IMG/VR virus record: IMGVR_UViG_3300025759_009344
Coordinates: 1 to 31,426 of that record
Strand: one strand, 5' to 3'
Source: a virus
DNA length: 31,426 nt
Position numbers and translations under genes: made by a program. Positions 20,955-30,040 of the stretch are shown one piece after another. The notes under the pieces are model-generated. The model ran no database searches. It saw nothing but the letters and a program-made list of their open reading frames with translations, and had not been told where the DNA came from. Position 1 is the first letter of the stretch, and the number at the start of each line of letters is the position of its first letter.

Positions 20955-21775
20955 CTATACTTTCTCAGATACTTTTGATTAGAATAATAAGATTTTAATT
21001 CATCCTTATTCATTTTTTGTAGAGACTCCCACAATTGAAAATTCTCACTCATGTAAGGATTACCTTGGACAGACGCAGGCCATGAGTTCCGTCCTCTACT
21101 GTGCTCTAAATGATAAATGAAATTATCTATTCTGGCAACCCTATAACCAAGAGTTGTAAACCTGAAATATCTTTCCTTGTCCTCTGGTGATGAACCTCTA
21201 AAGTTTTCATTCTCCATTCCACCCTCAAAGTATACGTCCCTATCGAAGAACTGAACCCAACCAAAGTCAGAAGACCAGACTTTTGATTTGTTCTCTAGAA
21301 TAGAGAAGTCACAGTTAGAGTTCAAAAACTCAGAAACAAGTTCATCATCGGCAAGAACTTGTTTCTGCCAATTACCATTGCCATAAGGATACACAACGTC
21401 TGCTTCATCATCCATAATCATCCGATAAGATTCTATATATGATTCAATGGGAAGAAGAATGTCACAATCACAATTGACAACCACCTTTGTAGTTGTCATG
21501 GCAAGCATTTCATTTAGGATATGCATCCTGTAGAACACAGGATCCTCAGACTTCTCAAACACATGTTTAAGAGAACTCAAATCATCGTAGAACTCTTTCA
21601 ACTGGGGAAGAATGTCCTCCTTGAAAACAGAGGTTGTATCAACTTCCTTGATTATAATATTAGTGTCAAAGTTTTCGAGAAGAAACACAATACTAGTAAG
21701 GACATTACGCATTCTGTCCTCACTCTCAATCCTGACTGGGATAATAAAAGTAGCTTCTTTTAAATCTTGTTTCAT
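20951..21775 (-). CDS. GT-A glycosyltransferase (galactosyltransferase-like)
   Basis: 274 residues. ATFIIPVRIESEDRMRNV at the start, DCDILL as the DxD metal site, then GWVQFFDRDVYFEGGMENEN and SSPEDKERYFR, resembling the acceptor/C-terminal domain of galactosyltransferases (Glyco_transf_7C). Overlaps the kinase by ATGA. Confidence 0.75.
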   Translation of the reverse strand: MKQDLKEATFIIPVRIESEDRMRNVLTSIVFLLENFDTNIIIKEVDTTSVFKEDILPQLKEFYDDLSSLKHVFEKSEDPVFYRMHILNEMLAMTTTKVVVNCDCDILLPIESYIESYRMIMDDEADVVYPYGNGNWQKQVLADDELVSEFLNSNCDFSILENKSKVWSSDFGWVQFFDRDVYFEGGMENENFRGSSPEDKERYFRFTTLGYRVARIDNFIYHLEHSRGRNSWPASVQGNPYMSENFQLWESLQKMNKDELKSYYSNQKYLRKYR

Positions 21776-22533
21776 TTTTTCAAGTACTGTGAATCATGAT
21801 ATTCTTGATCGAAATTATTTGGTTTTGGAATAATCACTTTAGATTTACATCCACTCATCCACCAAGATACCTCATCAAAAGTGCTATCATAAGTACCTAT
21901 AATTTTAGAACACTTTGATAAAATTAGCAACTCAATAAAAGCATCGGTGGTAATCTGAATATCATCATGATGACCAGATTCAGCCTGATGTGGATTATTG
22001 AATAATTGCCTTTCATATGTAACTACCCTATCACAATACTTATCCACAAAATACTTTTGAACATCTGAATTATCTGAGCAGAGAAAGAACTTTTCTGGAT
22101 TCAACTTATCAATTTGTTCTTCAAAAATATCGTTACTGTGAAATCTATTTTTTGAACAGTACCAAGATCTTATATGGACTCCAACCATATCTTTCCAATC
22201 TTTAGTAAAGTCATTTACATAATCAATAATGCCCCGATTAATTTCAAGTCTCTTAATGATATTAGAATACTTCTCAATAAAATATTGAGGAGTCTCTTCA
22301 TACAACAAGTCTATTGTTCTATAAGTTTCAGTGTACTTCTCCTCATCTGTTGAAATATGCAGTCTCCAATTTTCTTCATAAGGATTTACCACATCATCCA
22401 ACAACTTTACTGACGGAAAAATATAATTTATGGGTTCATGCAATGTACCAACTTCTTCAAATTGAGACATTGCACTCATAATATTTTTGATTCTATTTGC
22501 TATGCCAGCATGACTTGTAACTGTGACTAACAT
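21772..22533 (-). CDS. Fucosyltransferase-like GT-B glycosyltransferase
   Basis: 253 residues from ATG 22533, with GGGAG 8 nt upstream; a longer open frame has no support. SHAGIANRIKNIMSAM is a diverged family entry motif, VGVHIRSWYC the HxR motif, FFLCSDNSDV and GTYDSTFDEVSWW the later motifs. It resembles the wider fucosyltransferase superfamily rather than classical GT11. Donor unknown. Confidence 0.72.
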   Translation of the reverse strand: MLVTVTSHAGIANRIKNIMSAMSQFEEVGTLHEPINYIFPSVKLLDDVVNPYEENWRLHISTDEEKYTETYRTIDLLYEETPQYFIEKYSNIIKRLEINRGIIDYVNDFTKDWKDMVGVHIRSWYCSKNRFHSNDIFEEQIDKLNPEKFFLCSDNSDVQKYFVDKYCDRVVTYERQLFNNPHQAESGHHDDIQITTDAFIELLILSKCSKIIGTYDSTFDEVSWWMSGCKSKVIIPKPNNFDQEYHDSQYLKK

Positions 22534-23321
22534 AAAATTTTCTCCCAACCACTTGGATATAAATCATCAGTACTAATAGATGAAAGTCCTGGACCATACC
22601 AAGGTTTTGGAGAAATAACTCTTCCCCTATTACCTAACCAGGATCCCCACCAAGAAAAGGTGCTGTTCGAAATAATAAAATCATCACATCTTGATATTAC
22701 ACATAAATCAACGAATGCTTTTTCAACCTTTGTTTTCTCTTCGACAAAGATAAAATTGTCCCCTTTAAAATGTTTCTTATAGAGTTCTATATTATTTGAA
22801 CAAATTAAATACAATCTATCTTTACCAAGTTTTTCAATTGCTTGCTGATAATAATCAATAGGAATATTTCTGTGATTAGTATTGCAACCAGGATAATCAA
22901 ACGAATCATTATAGTGTCTTGCACAGATTGATACTGGATTTTCTTTTAGGTATTTTCCGTAGAGTATTTCAACCTCTTCTTGAATTTCTTTTTTGAATAT
23001 AAAATCAAGTCTGATTAATTTTTCTGCATTCTTAAAATATCTTTCAGTTTGAAAATATCCAGTGAGAGTCACATGGTTTGGACATTCGTCAAATAGTTCT
23101 TGGCAGAACTCATGAGATTCATGCAACTGAACTTCATCCCCGTCAATAATTCCATACCTATCACCACAGTGTAGCATCTCAAAACATCGTGTTAGGTCAC
23201 AATCTTCGGGGATTCTGAAATCGTATCCTTTGTTTTTAGCAATTCCAACAAGAGCGGCATACTGGAACATTTGATTTCCTATTCTACCATTCTTTCCAAG
23301 ATTATTCATTCCAATCGTCAT
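22527..23321 (-). CDS. GT11-like fucosyltransferase with altered HxRRGD motif
   Basis: 264 residues. GRIGNQMFQYAALVGIAKNK and NSTFSWWGSWLGNRGRVISP match the gene at 15627. The usual HVRRGD segment is replaced by ICARHYND, so the first His and the RGD are lost and only one Arg is kept. It may use another donor, or be inactive. The frame is intact with normal length. Confidence 0.8.
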   Translation of the reverse strand: MTIGMNNLGKNGRIGNQMFQYAALVGIAKNKGYDFRIPEDCDLTRCFEMLHCGDRYGIIDGDEVQLHESHEFCQELFDECPNHVTLTGYFQTERYFKNAEKLIRLDFIFKKEIQEEVEILYGKYLKENPVSICARHYNDSFDYPGCNTNHRNIPIDYYQQAIEKLGKDRLYLICSNNIELYKKHFKGDNFIFVEEKTKVEKAFVDLCVISRCDDFIISNSTFSWWGSWLGNRGRVISPKPWYGPGLSSISTDDLYPSGWEKILC

Positions 23322-24157
23322 AACTCAATTCCCATGTTTTGCTCTTTCAATCTATTATCTATTATATCACCCACATCGGAAGAGTAAAATTCATGCCATC
23401 CATGAGGATTTCCAGTGAAGTAATAATGATTTGCATCATATATATCTTTCATCTTTACCTTTTCCCAATACTCTCTCGATTGTATCTTGTAATGGTTTAG
23501 AAGAAGTTTTGGATTCTCCTCATCTGTTTTATATCCAAGATTTATTGTAGGACCGTCAGTAAAAATGTCATGGACATTGAAGTGTTTGATATTAAAATCG
23601 GAATTTGCTATTCCTTTCGCAGCATTGAATGTCTCCCACTGAGGTTCAAATTTTCCTCTGGGATTCATACAATCATTTCTAGTGAAAAACACTCTAACAT
23701 TGTACTCAGCTCTTTTAGTAAAGTTTTTAACAATACCATCCTTTGGATGTTCAATAAAATCATTAGAGTTAAACCATACCCAATTAGTAAGAATAGTTCC
23801 ATAGTCCTCATATTGAACTAACAATTCCTTTAAGTCAATATAATCTGGACTATAAAGATATTCATCAGAATCGAGGTGAGCAATCCACTTAGATTCTTTA
23901 GTGAGAGGAAGTCCATACTTATTTGTAATATCAATCTGTCTTCCAGTGTATCTTTCAGAAACTTCGTTCATAATCAAAGTTACATATCCCTCGTCAATGT
24001 ATGGTTTAACAATGGGAAGGTAATCATCATCACTAAAATCATCAATCAGATAAATGTGATCTGCACCATGATACTTATAATGTTCTATCCATTCTTTAAG
24101 ATTCCAACTTTCATTTCTAAACATCGAAAGAATAGAAAAATAATACTTGCGTGTCAT
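23318..24157 (-). CDS. GT92/GT2-like glycosyltransferase
   Basis: 279 residues from ATG 24157, overlapping the next stop by ATGA. SMFRNESWNLKEWIEHYKYH, HIYLIDDFSDDD and HLDSDEYLY are typical of GT92-type (Glyco_tranf_2_4) enzymes. RVFFTRNDCMNPRGKF may form the acceptor side. Role in chain extension. Confidence 0.8.
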   Translation of the reverse strand: MTRKYYFSILSMFRNESWNLKEWIEHYKYHGADHIYLIDDFSDDDYLPIVKPYIDEGYVTLIMNEVSERYTGRQIDITNKYGLPLTKESKWIAHLDSDEYLYSPDYIDLKELLVQYEDYGTILTNWVWFNSNDFIEHPKDGIVKNFTKRAEYNVRVFFTRNDCMNPRGKFEPQWETFNAAKGIANSDFNIKHFNVHDIFTDGPTINLGYKTDEENPKLLLNHYKIQSREYWEKVKMKDIYDANHYYFTGNPHGWHEFYSSDVGDIIDNRLKEQNMGIEL

Positions 24158-24864
24158 TTTACAATCCCATACTTTTTGTGACAATATTTAAACTCTTCAA
24201 TAACTTCTTCCTGACTTATGGATTCCTGCCATGTATCTTTTCTAACTCTATTTCCAATCAAAGTATCATTCAAGTAGATTGGGTGTCCATAATTCAAAAA
24301 CATATTATAATAAAACTCAACGTCCATTAACATGGCAACATTTTCATCGAAGCGAATCTTATTTTCTTTCTTAAATGAAACAACAGATGGAGCACCGATA
24401 AAATTATGTCCTGGAGATTTTATCATGTTTGAATCCCATCTAGGATTGATGGGATGATAAAAAGTGTGTCCATCATCTTTTGTATGAATACACCCATTAA
24501 CTAACCACATGCTCTCACTGCCCATTAGTTCATTATAAATTTTTTCTAATGCAGTGGTATCATATAAGAAATCATCCTGAAAGAATACCTTTACAACATC
24601 TCCAGTTGCATGATTAATAGCAACGTTTGTATTGGCACACGGGTTCCCCCTACTCTCCTGATTCCTAATGTATTTGATATTCAAATTGTATTCATTTAAA
24701 TCACAAAACTTCTCAACATTATCTTCGGTGCTGTGATCAGAAACTACTACCTCAACTTCTTTTAGTGTTTGAATAGAAATGGTTCTGAGCAAATCATCAA
24801 GGAATTCTACACCTCTATCAAAATGTTCGTAAGCAGGAACAGCAATTGATACCTTTACTTCCAT
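24154..24864 (-). CDS. GT2 family glycosyltransferase
   Basis: 236 residues. GT-A features: VSIAVPAYEHFDRGVEFL, EVVVSDHSTEDN, GNPCANTNVAINHATGD and VKVFFQDDFLYD (acidic DD metal site). IGAPSVVSFKK and NVAMLMDVEFY form the catalytic and acceptor part. Overlaps the methyltransferase start by 10 nt. Confidence 0.85.
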   Translation of the reverse strand: MEVKVSIAVPAYEHFDRGVEFLDDLLRTISIQTLKEVEVVVSDHSTEDNVEKFCDLNEYNLNIKYIRNQESRGNPCANTNVAINHATGDVVKVFFQDDFLYDTTALEKIYNELMGSESMWLVNGCIHTKDDGHTFYHPINPRWDSNMIKSPGHNFIGAPSVVSFKKENKIRFDENVAMLMDVEFYYNMFLNYGHPIYLNDTLIGNRVRKDTWQESISQEEVIEEFKYCHKKYGIVK

Positions 24865-25529
24865 ACTTTAGCACCGCCGTTGATACCATCTTCATAGATT
24901 TCAAAACGGTATCCGTGTTTATCTAACCATTCCCTAAATGCTTTTCTTTCGTGGTGATCATAATCTGGCTCATGTCCATGCCAATCATCAAATCTGAAAT
25001 AGATTTCATCCCACTCACACTTGTCAATGAACTTAAACGCAGAGACAGTTGGTTCATAAATGTCCAAATCAATGTGAACCGCACCGATTTTATTGATACC
25101 ATATTCAGACGGATCTTCAAGTTTATGAACGTCTTCAATAACAAGAGTTACATTTTCATTATGTTTTAGTCTATCAATCACTCCTTGAACTGTTTGAGGA
25201 ATCCAAGTGTATTGAGGATCTCCTACACGAAATGCGCCAGGAGTCCATCCAGAATAGTGTGGAGTAGGTTGTGAGGTTTGCTCTAAACCTTCGAAATGAT
25301 CAAACCCAAACACTCTCCTATCTGGATTAGCTTTTGCGATTGGATCTAATGTTCCACCAGAACAGACACCAAACTCCAAAATATCTCCCTCTCCTGCCAG
25401 TTCAGAGATTCTGTCAGCAAAGTCAAGATGACTTAGAGTATATGATAGAGTGTTTCTATCTGTTCTTTTTGTTCCTTCAGGAAAAACGTTATCAACCTCT
25501 ACAAAAGAGGGGGGATTGTAACTCGACAT
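24855..25529 (-). CDS. SAM-dependent methyltransferase, TylF/macrocin O-methyltransferase-like
   Basis: 224 residues from ATG 25529 (MSSYNPPSF); the TTG at 25541 is less likely. DILEFGVCSGGTLDPIAK for SAM binding, VFGFDHFEGL, AVHIDLDIYEPTVSAFKFI and YFRFDDWHGH with metal-binding acidic residues. Family members O-methylate sugars. A late element AATAAATA lies 21 nt upstream, allowing separate late expression. Confidence 0.82.
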   Translation of the reverse strand: MSSYNPPSFVEVDNVFPEGTKRTDRNTLSYTLSHLDFADRISELAGEGDILEFGVCSGGTLDPIAKANPDRRVFGFDHFEGLEQTSQPTPHYSGWTPGAFRVGDPQYTWIPQTVQGVIDRLKHNENVTLVIEDVHKLEDPSEYGINKIGAVHIDLDIYEPTVSAFKFIDKCEWDEIYFRFDDWHGHEPDYDHHERKAFREWLDKHGYRFEIYEDGINGGAKVWK

Positions 25530-25549
25530 AATTTTTTTCAATTTCGTTT

Positions 25550-25557
25550 TATTTATT
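25550..25557 (-). promoter_or_regulatory. Late promoter AATAAATA within the glycan cluster
   Basis: An exact NATAAATA match overlapping the end of the 25553 gene and 21 nt before ATG 25529. It is the only such element noticed inside the cluster. Confidence 0.5.
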
Positions 25558-26260
25558 GTGATACTTCCACACCAGGTGGGAGATTTCTATGAAATCCAAA
25601 TGGGATGATATTTCTATTTTCAGGAACTGGTGATTCATATGAAAAATATTTTGCCAGTTCTAAGGGAGCAATTTTACATCCCTGCGATTCAAAAATGTGT
25701 TTGTTATGCACACAAATGTTTCCATCTTCATTTGTATTTTTTGAACCAAACATTTTATAGAAATTTGGTTTGTCAGAAACGCGATAAGGAACTTCAACTT
25801 TTGTGGGAACTTCCATTAGTTTTTTAGAACGAAGAGAAAATCCTCCGTTACCAACTCTGACATGCTCATCATACGGAGTAATGTACGAACCCTCACTGTA
25901 AGGCCATGGAGCACCGATATAATCATAGTCTAGAAATTCATCAGTCCATGCATCAGGATTAATAATAAATCCATGATCTTGAACGATTAGTCCAAACTCC
26001 ATATTAATGTGTTTGTACATGTGATACAAAATGTATTCATTATACTCATCAATATTCGTGAGTGGTTTAACCTGTTCTTCCACAATTATACCATCTTCAT
26101 CCAAACTATCTTTATATTTTTCAACATAGTTTGGAGTAGTTACTAATTTTACTTCACCAAAAGAAGCCACATCCATACAAGTATAAATGCCCTTAATCGT
26201 ATCTTCAATACGAGGTGTATTGTCTATAGAAAAACACGTAACCCTTGAAAGATTAAGCAT
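25553..26260 (-). CDS. DUF5672-like protein, probable glycosyltransferase
   Basis: 235 residues. The segment FLDYDYIGAPWPYSEG followed by VGNGGFSLRSKKLMEV is the hallmark of DUF5672 proteins, which accompany glycosyltransferases. LIVQDHGFIINPDAW may form the nucleotide-sugar/metal site. Overlaps the dehydrase gene by 8 nt. Confidence 0.7.
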   Translation of the reverse strand: MLNLSRVTCFSIDNTPRIEDTIKGIYTCMDVASFGEVKLVTTPNYVEKYKDSLDEDGIIVEEQVKPLTNIDEYNEYILYHMYKHINMEFGLIVQDHGFIINPDAWTDEFLDYDYIGAPWPYSEGSYITPYDEHVRVGNGGFSLRSKKLMEVPTKVEVPYRVSDKPNFYKMFGSKNTNEDGNICVHNKHIFESQGCKIAPLELAKYFSYESPVPENRNIIPFGFHRNLPPGVEVSQ

Positions 26261-27542
26261 AGTTGTTAATTACCTCTCCAATATGATTTAGCATATCATC
26301 ATTAATAGTAGGTGAACATCCAAGGAAAAATACTTTGTTCAGAACTTGATTGGATTCAGGATATTTAAACGCATCATCTAAGTGAACGTATCCAGGGTGA
26401 AGGAGAATATTACCAGCAAAATAATTACGTGTTTGAATTTTATTTTCTTCTAAGTGCTTAACTAAAGAGTGCTTCAATTCTGGAGTATCACACACGATTG
26501 GAACTCCAAACCAACTAGTCTCAGAATCTTTTCTTTCATTTACAACTCTACATCCAGATATAGTTTCAATCATGCCGTGAATTGTTTCTTTATTCTTACG
26601 ACGTATCTTGTGAATCTCATCAAACTTCAACAACTGAATTGAACCAACCGCACCCTGAAGATCAAGAGGTTTGAGATTATATCCCATCTGACCAAAGACA
26701 TACTTGTGATCGACAATATCGTCATAATCCTCCAACCATTTATCAAATCTACGTCCACATACACCATTGGAAAGTAGATTCTGCTGTCCAACACAGTAAC
26801 AACCACGTCCCCACCAAGCAAAACTGCGAGCAAGATCTACAACCTCTTTAATATTTGAAGATACCATACCACCTTCAATTGTGCATATGTGGTGTGCAGG
26901 ATAGAACGAGCAAGATGCAGCAACAGCGTGCTTTGTCAGGTAGTCATTCTTATATTTACTACCAAGACTATCACAGTTGTCGGAGATTAGTTTAATTCCT
27001 TTACTATTACAAATATCGATAATTCTATCCATATCATATGCATTACCAAGCACTGGTGAGGAAAAGACTGCGCGGGTGCGTTCGGTAATCTTTTCTTCTA
27101 CTTGATCGATATTCCAATTAAGATCTTTCCAGGTGATATCAACAAAGACTGGTTTCAATCCGTTTTGAACAATTGGTGCAATGGTAGTGGCAAATCCACA
27201 AGCACAAACAATTATTTCATCGCCATCACTCCACCCAAAATACTTTTTAAGGGCAGCAATCATCACAAGGTTTGCGGATGAACCAGAGTTCACCATCACA
27301 GAATAATCAAACCCAAACTTGTTTGAGAACTCACGCTCAAACTTGTTTACCTTCTCGCCAGAAGATAACCACTTCCCTTTCAATACGGCGTAGATAAGTT
27401 CTTGTGCTTCCAAATCATCCCAATAAGGACCAGAGTAATATATTGATTTTCCAGGTTTCCAATCTTTATTCGCCATGAAAGGAAAGATGCTATCATCAGA
27501 TTCCTTTGCATCTTGAATAAACTTATCAATTAGTTGATACAT
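26253..27542 (-). CDS. rfbH: RfbH/E1-type PLP and [2Fe-2S] 3-dehydrase of deoxysugars
   Basis: 429 residues of the DegT/DnrJ/EryC1 fold: VNSGSSANLVMIAALKKYFG, EIIVCACGFATTIAPIVQNG, LISDNCDSLGSKY. The usual PLP Lys is His (SFYPAHHICTIEGG, H217), which marks dehydrases instead of transaminases. Cys190, 248, 250 and 262 reproduce the C-X57-C-X-C spacing of E1 (CDP-6-deoxy-glucoseen 3-dehydrase), with the last gap 11 residues instead of 7. It should remove the C3 hydroxyl of a 4-keto-6-deoxy sugar nucleotide to lead to 3,6-dideoxyhexoses, using electrons from an E3-type reductase, which is not in the window. Confidence 0.88.
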   Translation of the reverse strand: MYQLIDKFIQDAKESDDSIFPFMANKDWKPGKSIYYSGPYWDDLEAQELIYAVLKGKWLSSGEKVNKFEREFSNKFGFDYSVMVNSGSSANLVMIAALKKYFGWSDGDEIIVCACGFATTIAPIVQNGLKPVFVDITWKDLNWNIDQVEEKITERTRAVFSSPVLGNAYDMDRIIDICNSKGIKLISDNCDSLGSKYKNDYLTKHAVAASCSFYPAHHICTIEGGMVSSNIKEVVDLARSFAWWGRGCYCVGQQNLLSNGVCGRRFDKWLEDYDDIVDHKYVFGQMGYNLKPLDLQGAVGSIQLLKFDEIHKIRRKNKETIHGMIETISGCRVVNERKDSETSWFGVPIVCDTPELKHSLVKHLEENKIQTRNYFAGNILLHPGYVHLDDAFKYPESNQVLNKVFFLGCSPTINDDMLNHIGEVINNYA

Positions 27543-28348
27543 AATTCTTCGATAATCTCTTCGGTGGAAATGGTTTGTTTGAAACCAAGGTTTTTTAGTT
27601 TAGTTGTATCATACCAAAAATCTTTTGCTTGAACAACTTTATGAAATTCTGCAGCTTCCCTGCAGTATATACCACCTTTAGAATTTAAAAATTCTTTGGC
27701 TAGATTCATTATATCACACAGTTGTGTTGGTTGTCCACTACCAATATTGTAGATTTCATTAACGTTTCCTTCCTCCATCACCAAATGGATGGCACGACAA
27801 ACATCACCAACGTGCATAATATCTCTAATTGGTGTTCCATTATCATACAAGTAAATATCCTCATCTTTTTTCAAGTTATTAATCATGTAAGTGATGGCAT
27901 TCTTTTTCGTTGAAGTTCCCCCATCACTACCACCAAGGACATTGCAAAGTCTCAAAATCCTATATTTGCATCCAAAAGTATTGCAGAAAGAAATAATTAA
28001 ATCTTCTGCCGCTTTCTTAGTAATTGAATAAAATCCAGTTGGATTGCATGATGATTCTTCCGTGGCAGGTAAATCTACTGTGCCATAAACAAACCAAGAA
28101 CTAATAAAGTTGAATACAATATCTTCCTTCTTACAATGCTCAAGCACTTCACAAAGAACTCTCAAGTTTGTATCAACATCCAAAGTAATATTCGAATGAA
28201 CATTATAGTTATCTGTGGTTGATATCAAATATAAAATATTATTCGACTTAGGTATTCTATCTTCTCTATCTTGTCTGATTACCTCAGACGAATACATGTT
28301 GCAAAAAGTGCTACCGACATAACCAGTAGCACCGAATACATTATACAT
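27530..28348 (-). CDS. SDR sugar-nucleotide epimerase/reductase
   Basis: 272 residues from ATG 28348 (MYNVFGATGYVGSTF), overlapping the previous stop by a few bases; the upstream frame is unsupported. Rossmann FGATGYVGS, FNFISSWFVYG, YSITKKAAEDL (YxxxK), LRLCNVLGG and DIMHVGDVCRA. Beside the RfbH-like gene (13-nt overlap) it may reduce the C4 keto group as CDP-abequose/paratose synthases do, but substrate is not proven. Confidence 0.78.
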   Translation of the reverse strand: MYNVFGATGYVGSTFCNMYSSEVIRQDREDRIPKSNNILYLISTTDNYNVHSNITLDVDTNLRVLCEVLEHCKKEDIVFNFISSWFVYGTVDLPATEESSCNPTGFYSITKKAAEDLIISFCNTFGCKYRILRLCNVLGGSDGGTSTKKNAITYMINNLKKDEDIYLYDNGTPIRDIMHVGDVCRAIHLVMEEGNVNEIYNIGSGQPTQLCDIMNLAKEFLNSKGGIYCREAAEFHKVVQAKDFWYDTTKLKNLGFKQTISTEEIIEELCIN

Positions 28349-29273
28349 TATCCCACTCCTGTCTACATTGATCGGATGTAAATAGTCTACCAGATGTGTC
28401 CATATAATTCCAACCATCTACAATACTGCCAACAGGTCTCCACCATCCTGTAGAAGTTTTATAATCGAACCAATACTTAGGAGCAATAACATTCGGTTTT
28501 ACAGAACTTGTCCAGACAGGCCAGAAAGAAAAGGTAGAAGCGGACATAATAACGTTCTTTGCATTGTGCAGGATAGACCAGTCAACCCCAATGTTTCCAC
28601 CTTTGTATTTGAAGAATCCTGTCCCCTGCTCAATATCTTCCTGCTCATCAAGTATAGTCGCACCAACTACAGTTGCCCATGGGATAAACTTATGGGCATT
28701 TTCCGGATCGTCAGTCACAACCACAAACTTCATGTTTGGATTGATTTCCAACATTCTATCCCTAGCATTTGCATAATACTCAGGAGGACACCAGGAAGCG
28801 GTAATAAGATACTCACCACCACGGAAATGAATTACACATATGTCATCAGCAGAATACTCAGTGACATTAACATTGTGCTTTAACCACTCACGAATGTCAT
28901 CCTTTCTATCCACAATGTATTTCATGTTCTGAAACAATCCATCCAGTTTGCTATTGTCTGGAAGTTGATTCCAAAGATAATCATCGAAAGCAATAGCATT
29001 GTTCCCACACTCAGGCATCACATCAGCCCTTTCTCTAATGTAATGCACAATCCCATCAGGTAATGAGGCAGGAGTTTGCCCTTGCACAGGTGTATGTCCA
29101 CCAATAACTTCTTCACCATAATCAAAGTTGGGCATAAACTTTGTTGCTTTGAATGGTGTAGTTTGTTTTACTCCCCACTTATACCCATGCTTTTCTGCAA
29201 GAATACGTGTCACAACCAGATTCCAAATTTGGTTGCCAAGACCTGCACCACTATAAATTTCAGTAACAATCAT
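28341..29273 (-). CDS. Fucosyltransferase-like glycosyltransferase
   Basis: 310 residues. SGAGLGNQIWNLVVTRILAE, ICVIHFRGGEYL, FVVVTDDPENA and SASTFSFWPVWTSS are spaced like the GT11 motifs but have diverged (HFRGGE for HxRRGD). Third or fourth member of this superfamily in the cluster. Overlaps the FkbM gene by ATGA. Confidence 0.75.
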   Translation of the reverse strand: MIVTEIYSGAGLGNQIWNLVVTRILAEKHGYKWGVKQTTPFKATKFMPNFDYGEEVIGGHTPVQGQTPASLPDGIVHYIRERADVMPECGNNAIAFDDYLWNQLPDNSKLDGLFQNMKYIVDRKDDIREWLKHNVNVTEYSADDICVIHFRGGEYLITASWCPPEYYANARDRMLEINPNMKFVVVTDDPENAHKFIPWATVVGATILDEQEDIEQGTGFFKYKGGNIGVDWSILHNAKNVIMSASTFSFWPVWTSSVKPNVIAPKYWFDYKTSTGWWRPVGSIVDGWNYMDTSGRLFTSDQCRQEWDNV

Positions 29274-30040
29274 TTTTTACTTTTGGAATAAATTTTATCA
29301 GAAATGTCTTTTCTAATTGCAATGAGATTACAACCAGCACCTTTAATCATATCACTCTTAATGATATCATAAACCTCAGACGAGAGCGGAGTTAACATAT
29401 CACTATTTGTAGAGTAATAAGGATGTCTGGGATCTACACGCTGCAAGTAGATATCAAACTTTTCTTTATCAAACCAACCAATCAAATCATCTGGATTAAT
29501 TTTCCTATCCAGAATACAAAGACCGAACTCAAACTGAATAATTTTAACTGCCGAGTTGATGATATTTTTTCCTCCATTGAGGACATCTATTTCCATCCCC
29601 TCAATATCAATTTTCAGAAAGTCAATTGAGTCAACAGAATTTTCTATGCAGTATCCATCAAGAGTTTTGATTTCAAATGACATTCCAGAATCGATAGATG
29701 TTGCATTGTGTGTTCTAAAAACAAAAGATTGAGTATTGGAATAATAACTCATAGTTCCTTCTTCAGAACCTATTCCATATGGATTCAAAAATATCTTATT
29801 TTCAATTGTGTCAGAGGGATTTAAATTTTCAATCTGTTCTTGACAGTTAGAAAGAAACTCCTGTACGGGTTCAAACAAATGAAACTCTCTACTCTTATCG
29901 TATGAATTTTTTATATAATCAATATCATCCCTAGATCCAATATCAAATACAACATCTACATCGTCTTTAATGAGATTAAAGAATTCAACCTCACTTTTTG
30001 GAAAACTATCTAATTCGGATTTATTATGGAAGTAAGTCAT
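29270..30040 (-). CDS. FkbM-family SAM methyltransferase
   Basis: 256 residues. VDVVFDIGSRDDIDYI is the SAM motif, EFHLFEPVQEFL the FxEP segment, IETLDGY-like KTLDGYCIEN, then SIDFLKIDIEGMEIDVLNGG, a defining FkbM pattern (DxEGxE). These enzymes O-methylate sugars and polyketides. Coupled on both sides by ATGA. Confidence 0.88.
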   Translation of the reverse strand: MTYFHNKSELDSFPKSEVEFFNLIKDDVDVVFDIGSRDDIDYIKNSYDKSREFHLFEPVQEFLSNCQEQIENLNPSDTIENKIFLNPYGIGSEEGTMSYYSNTQSFVFRTHNATSIDSGMSFEIKTLDGYCIENSVDSIDFLKIDIEGMEIDVLNGGKNIINSAVKIIQFEFGLCILDRKINPDDLIGWFDKEKFDIYLQRVDPRHPYYSTNSDMLTPLSSEVYDIIKSDMIKGAGCNLIAIRKDISDKIYSKSKK

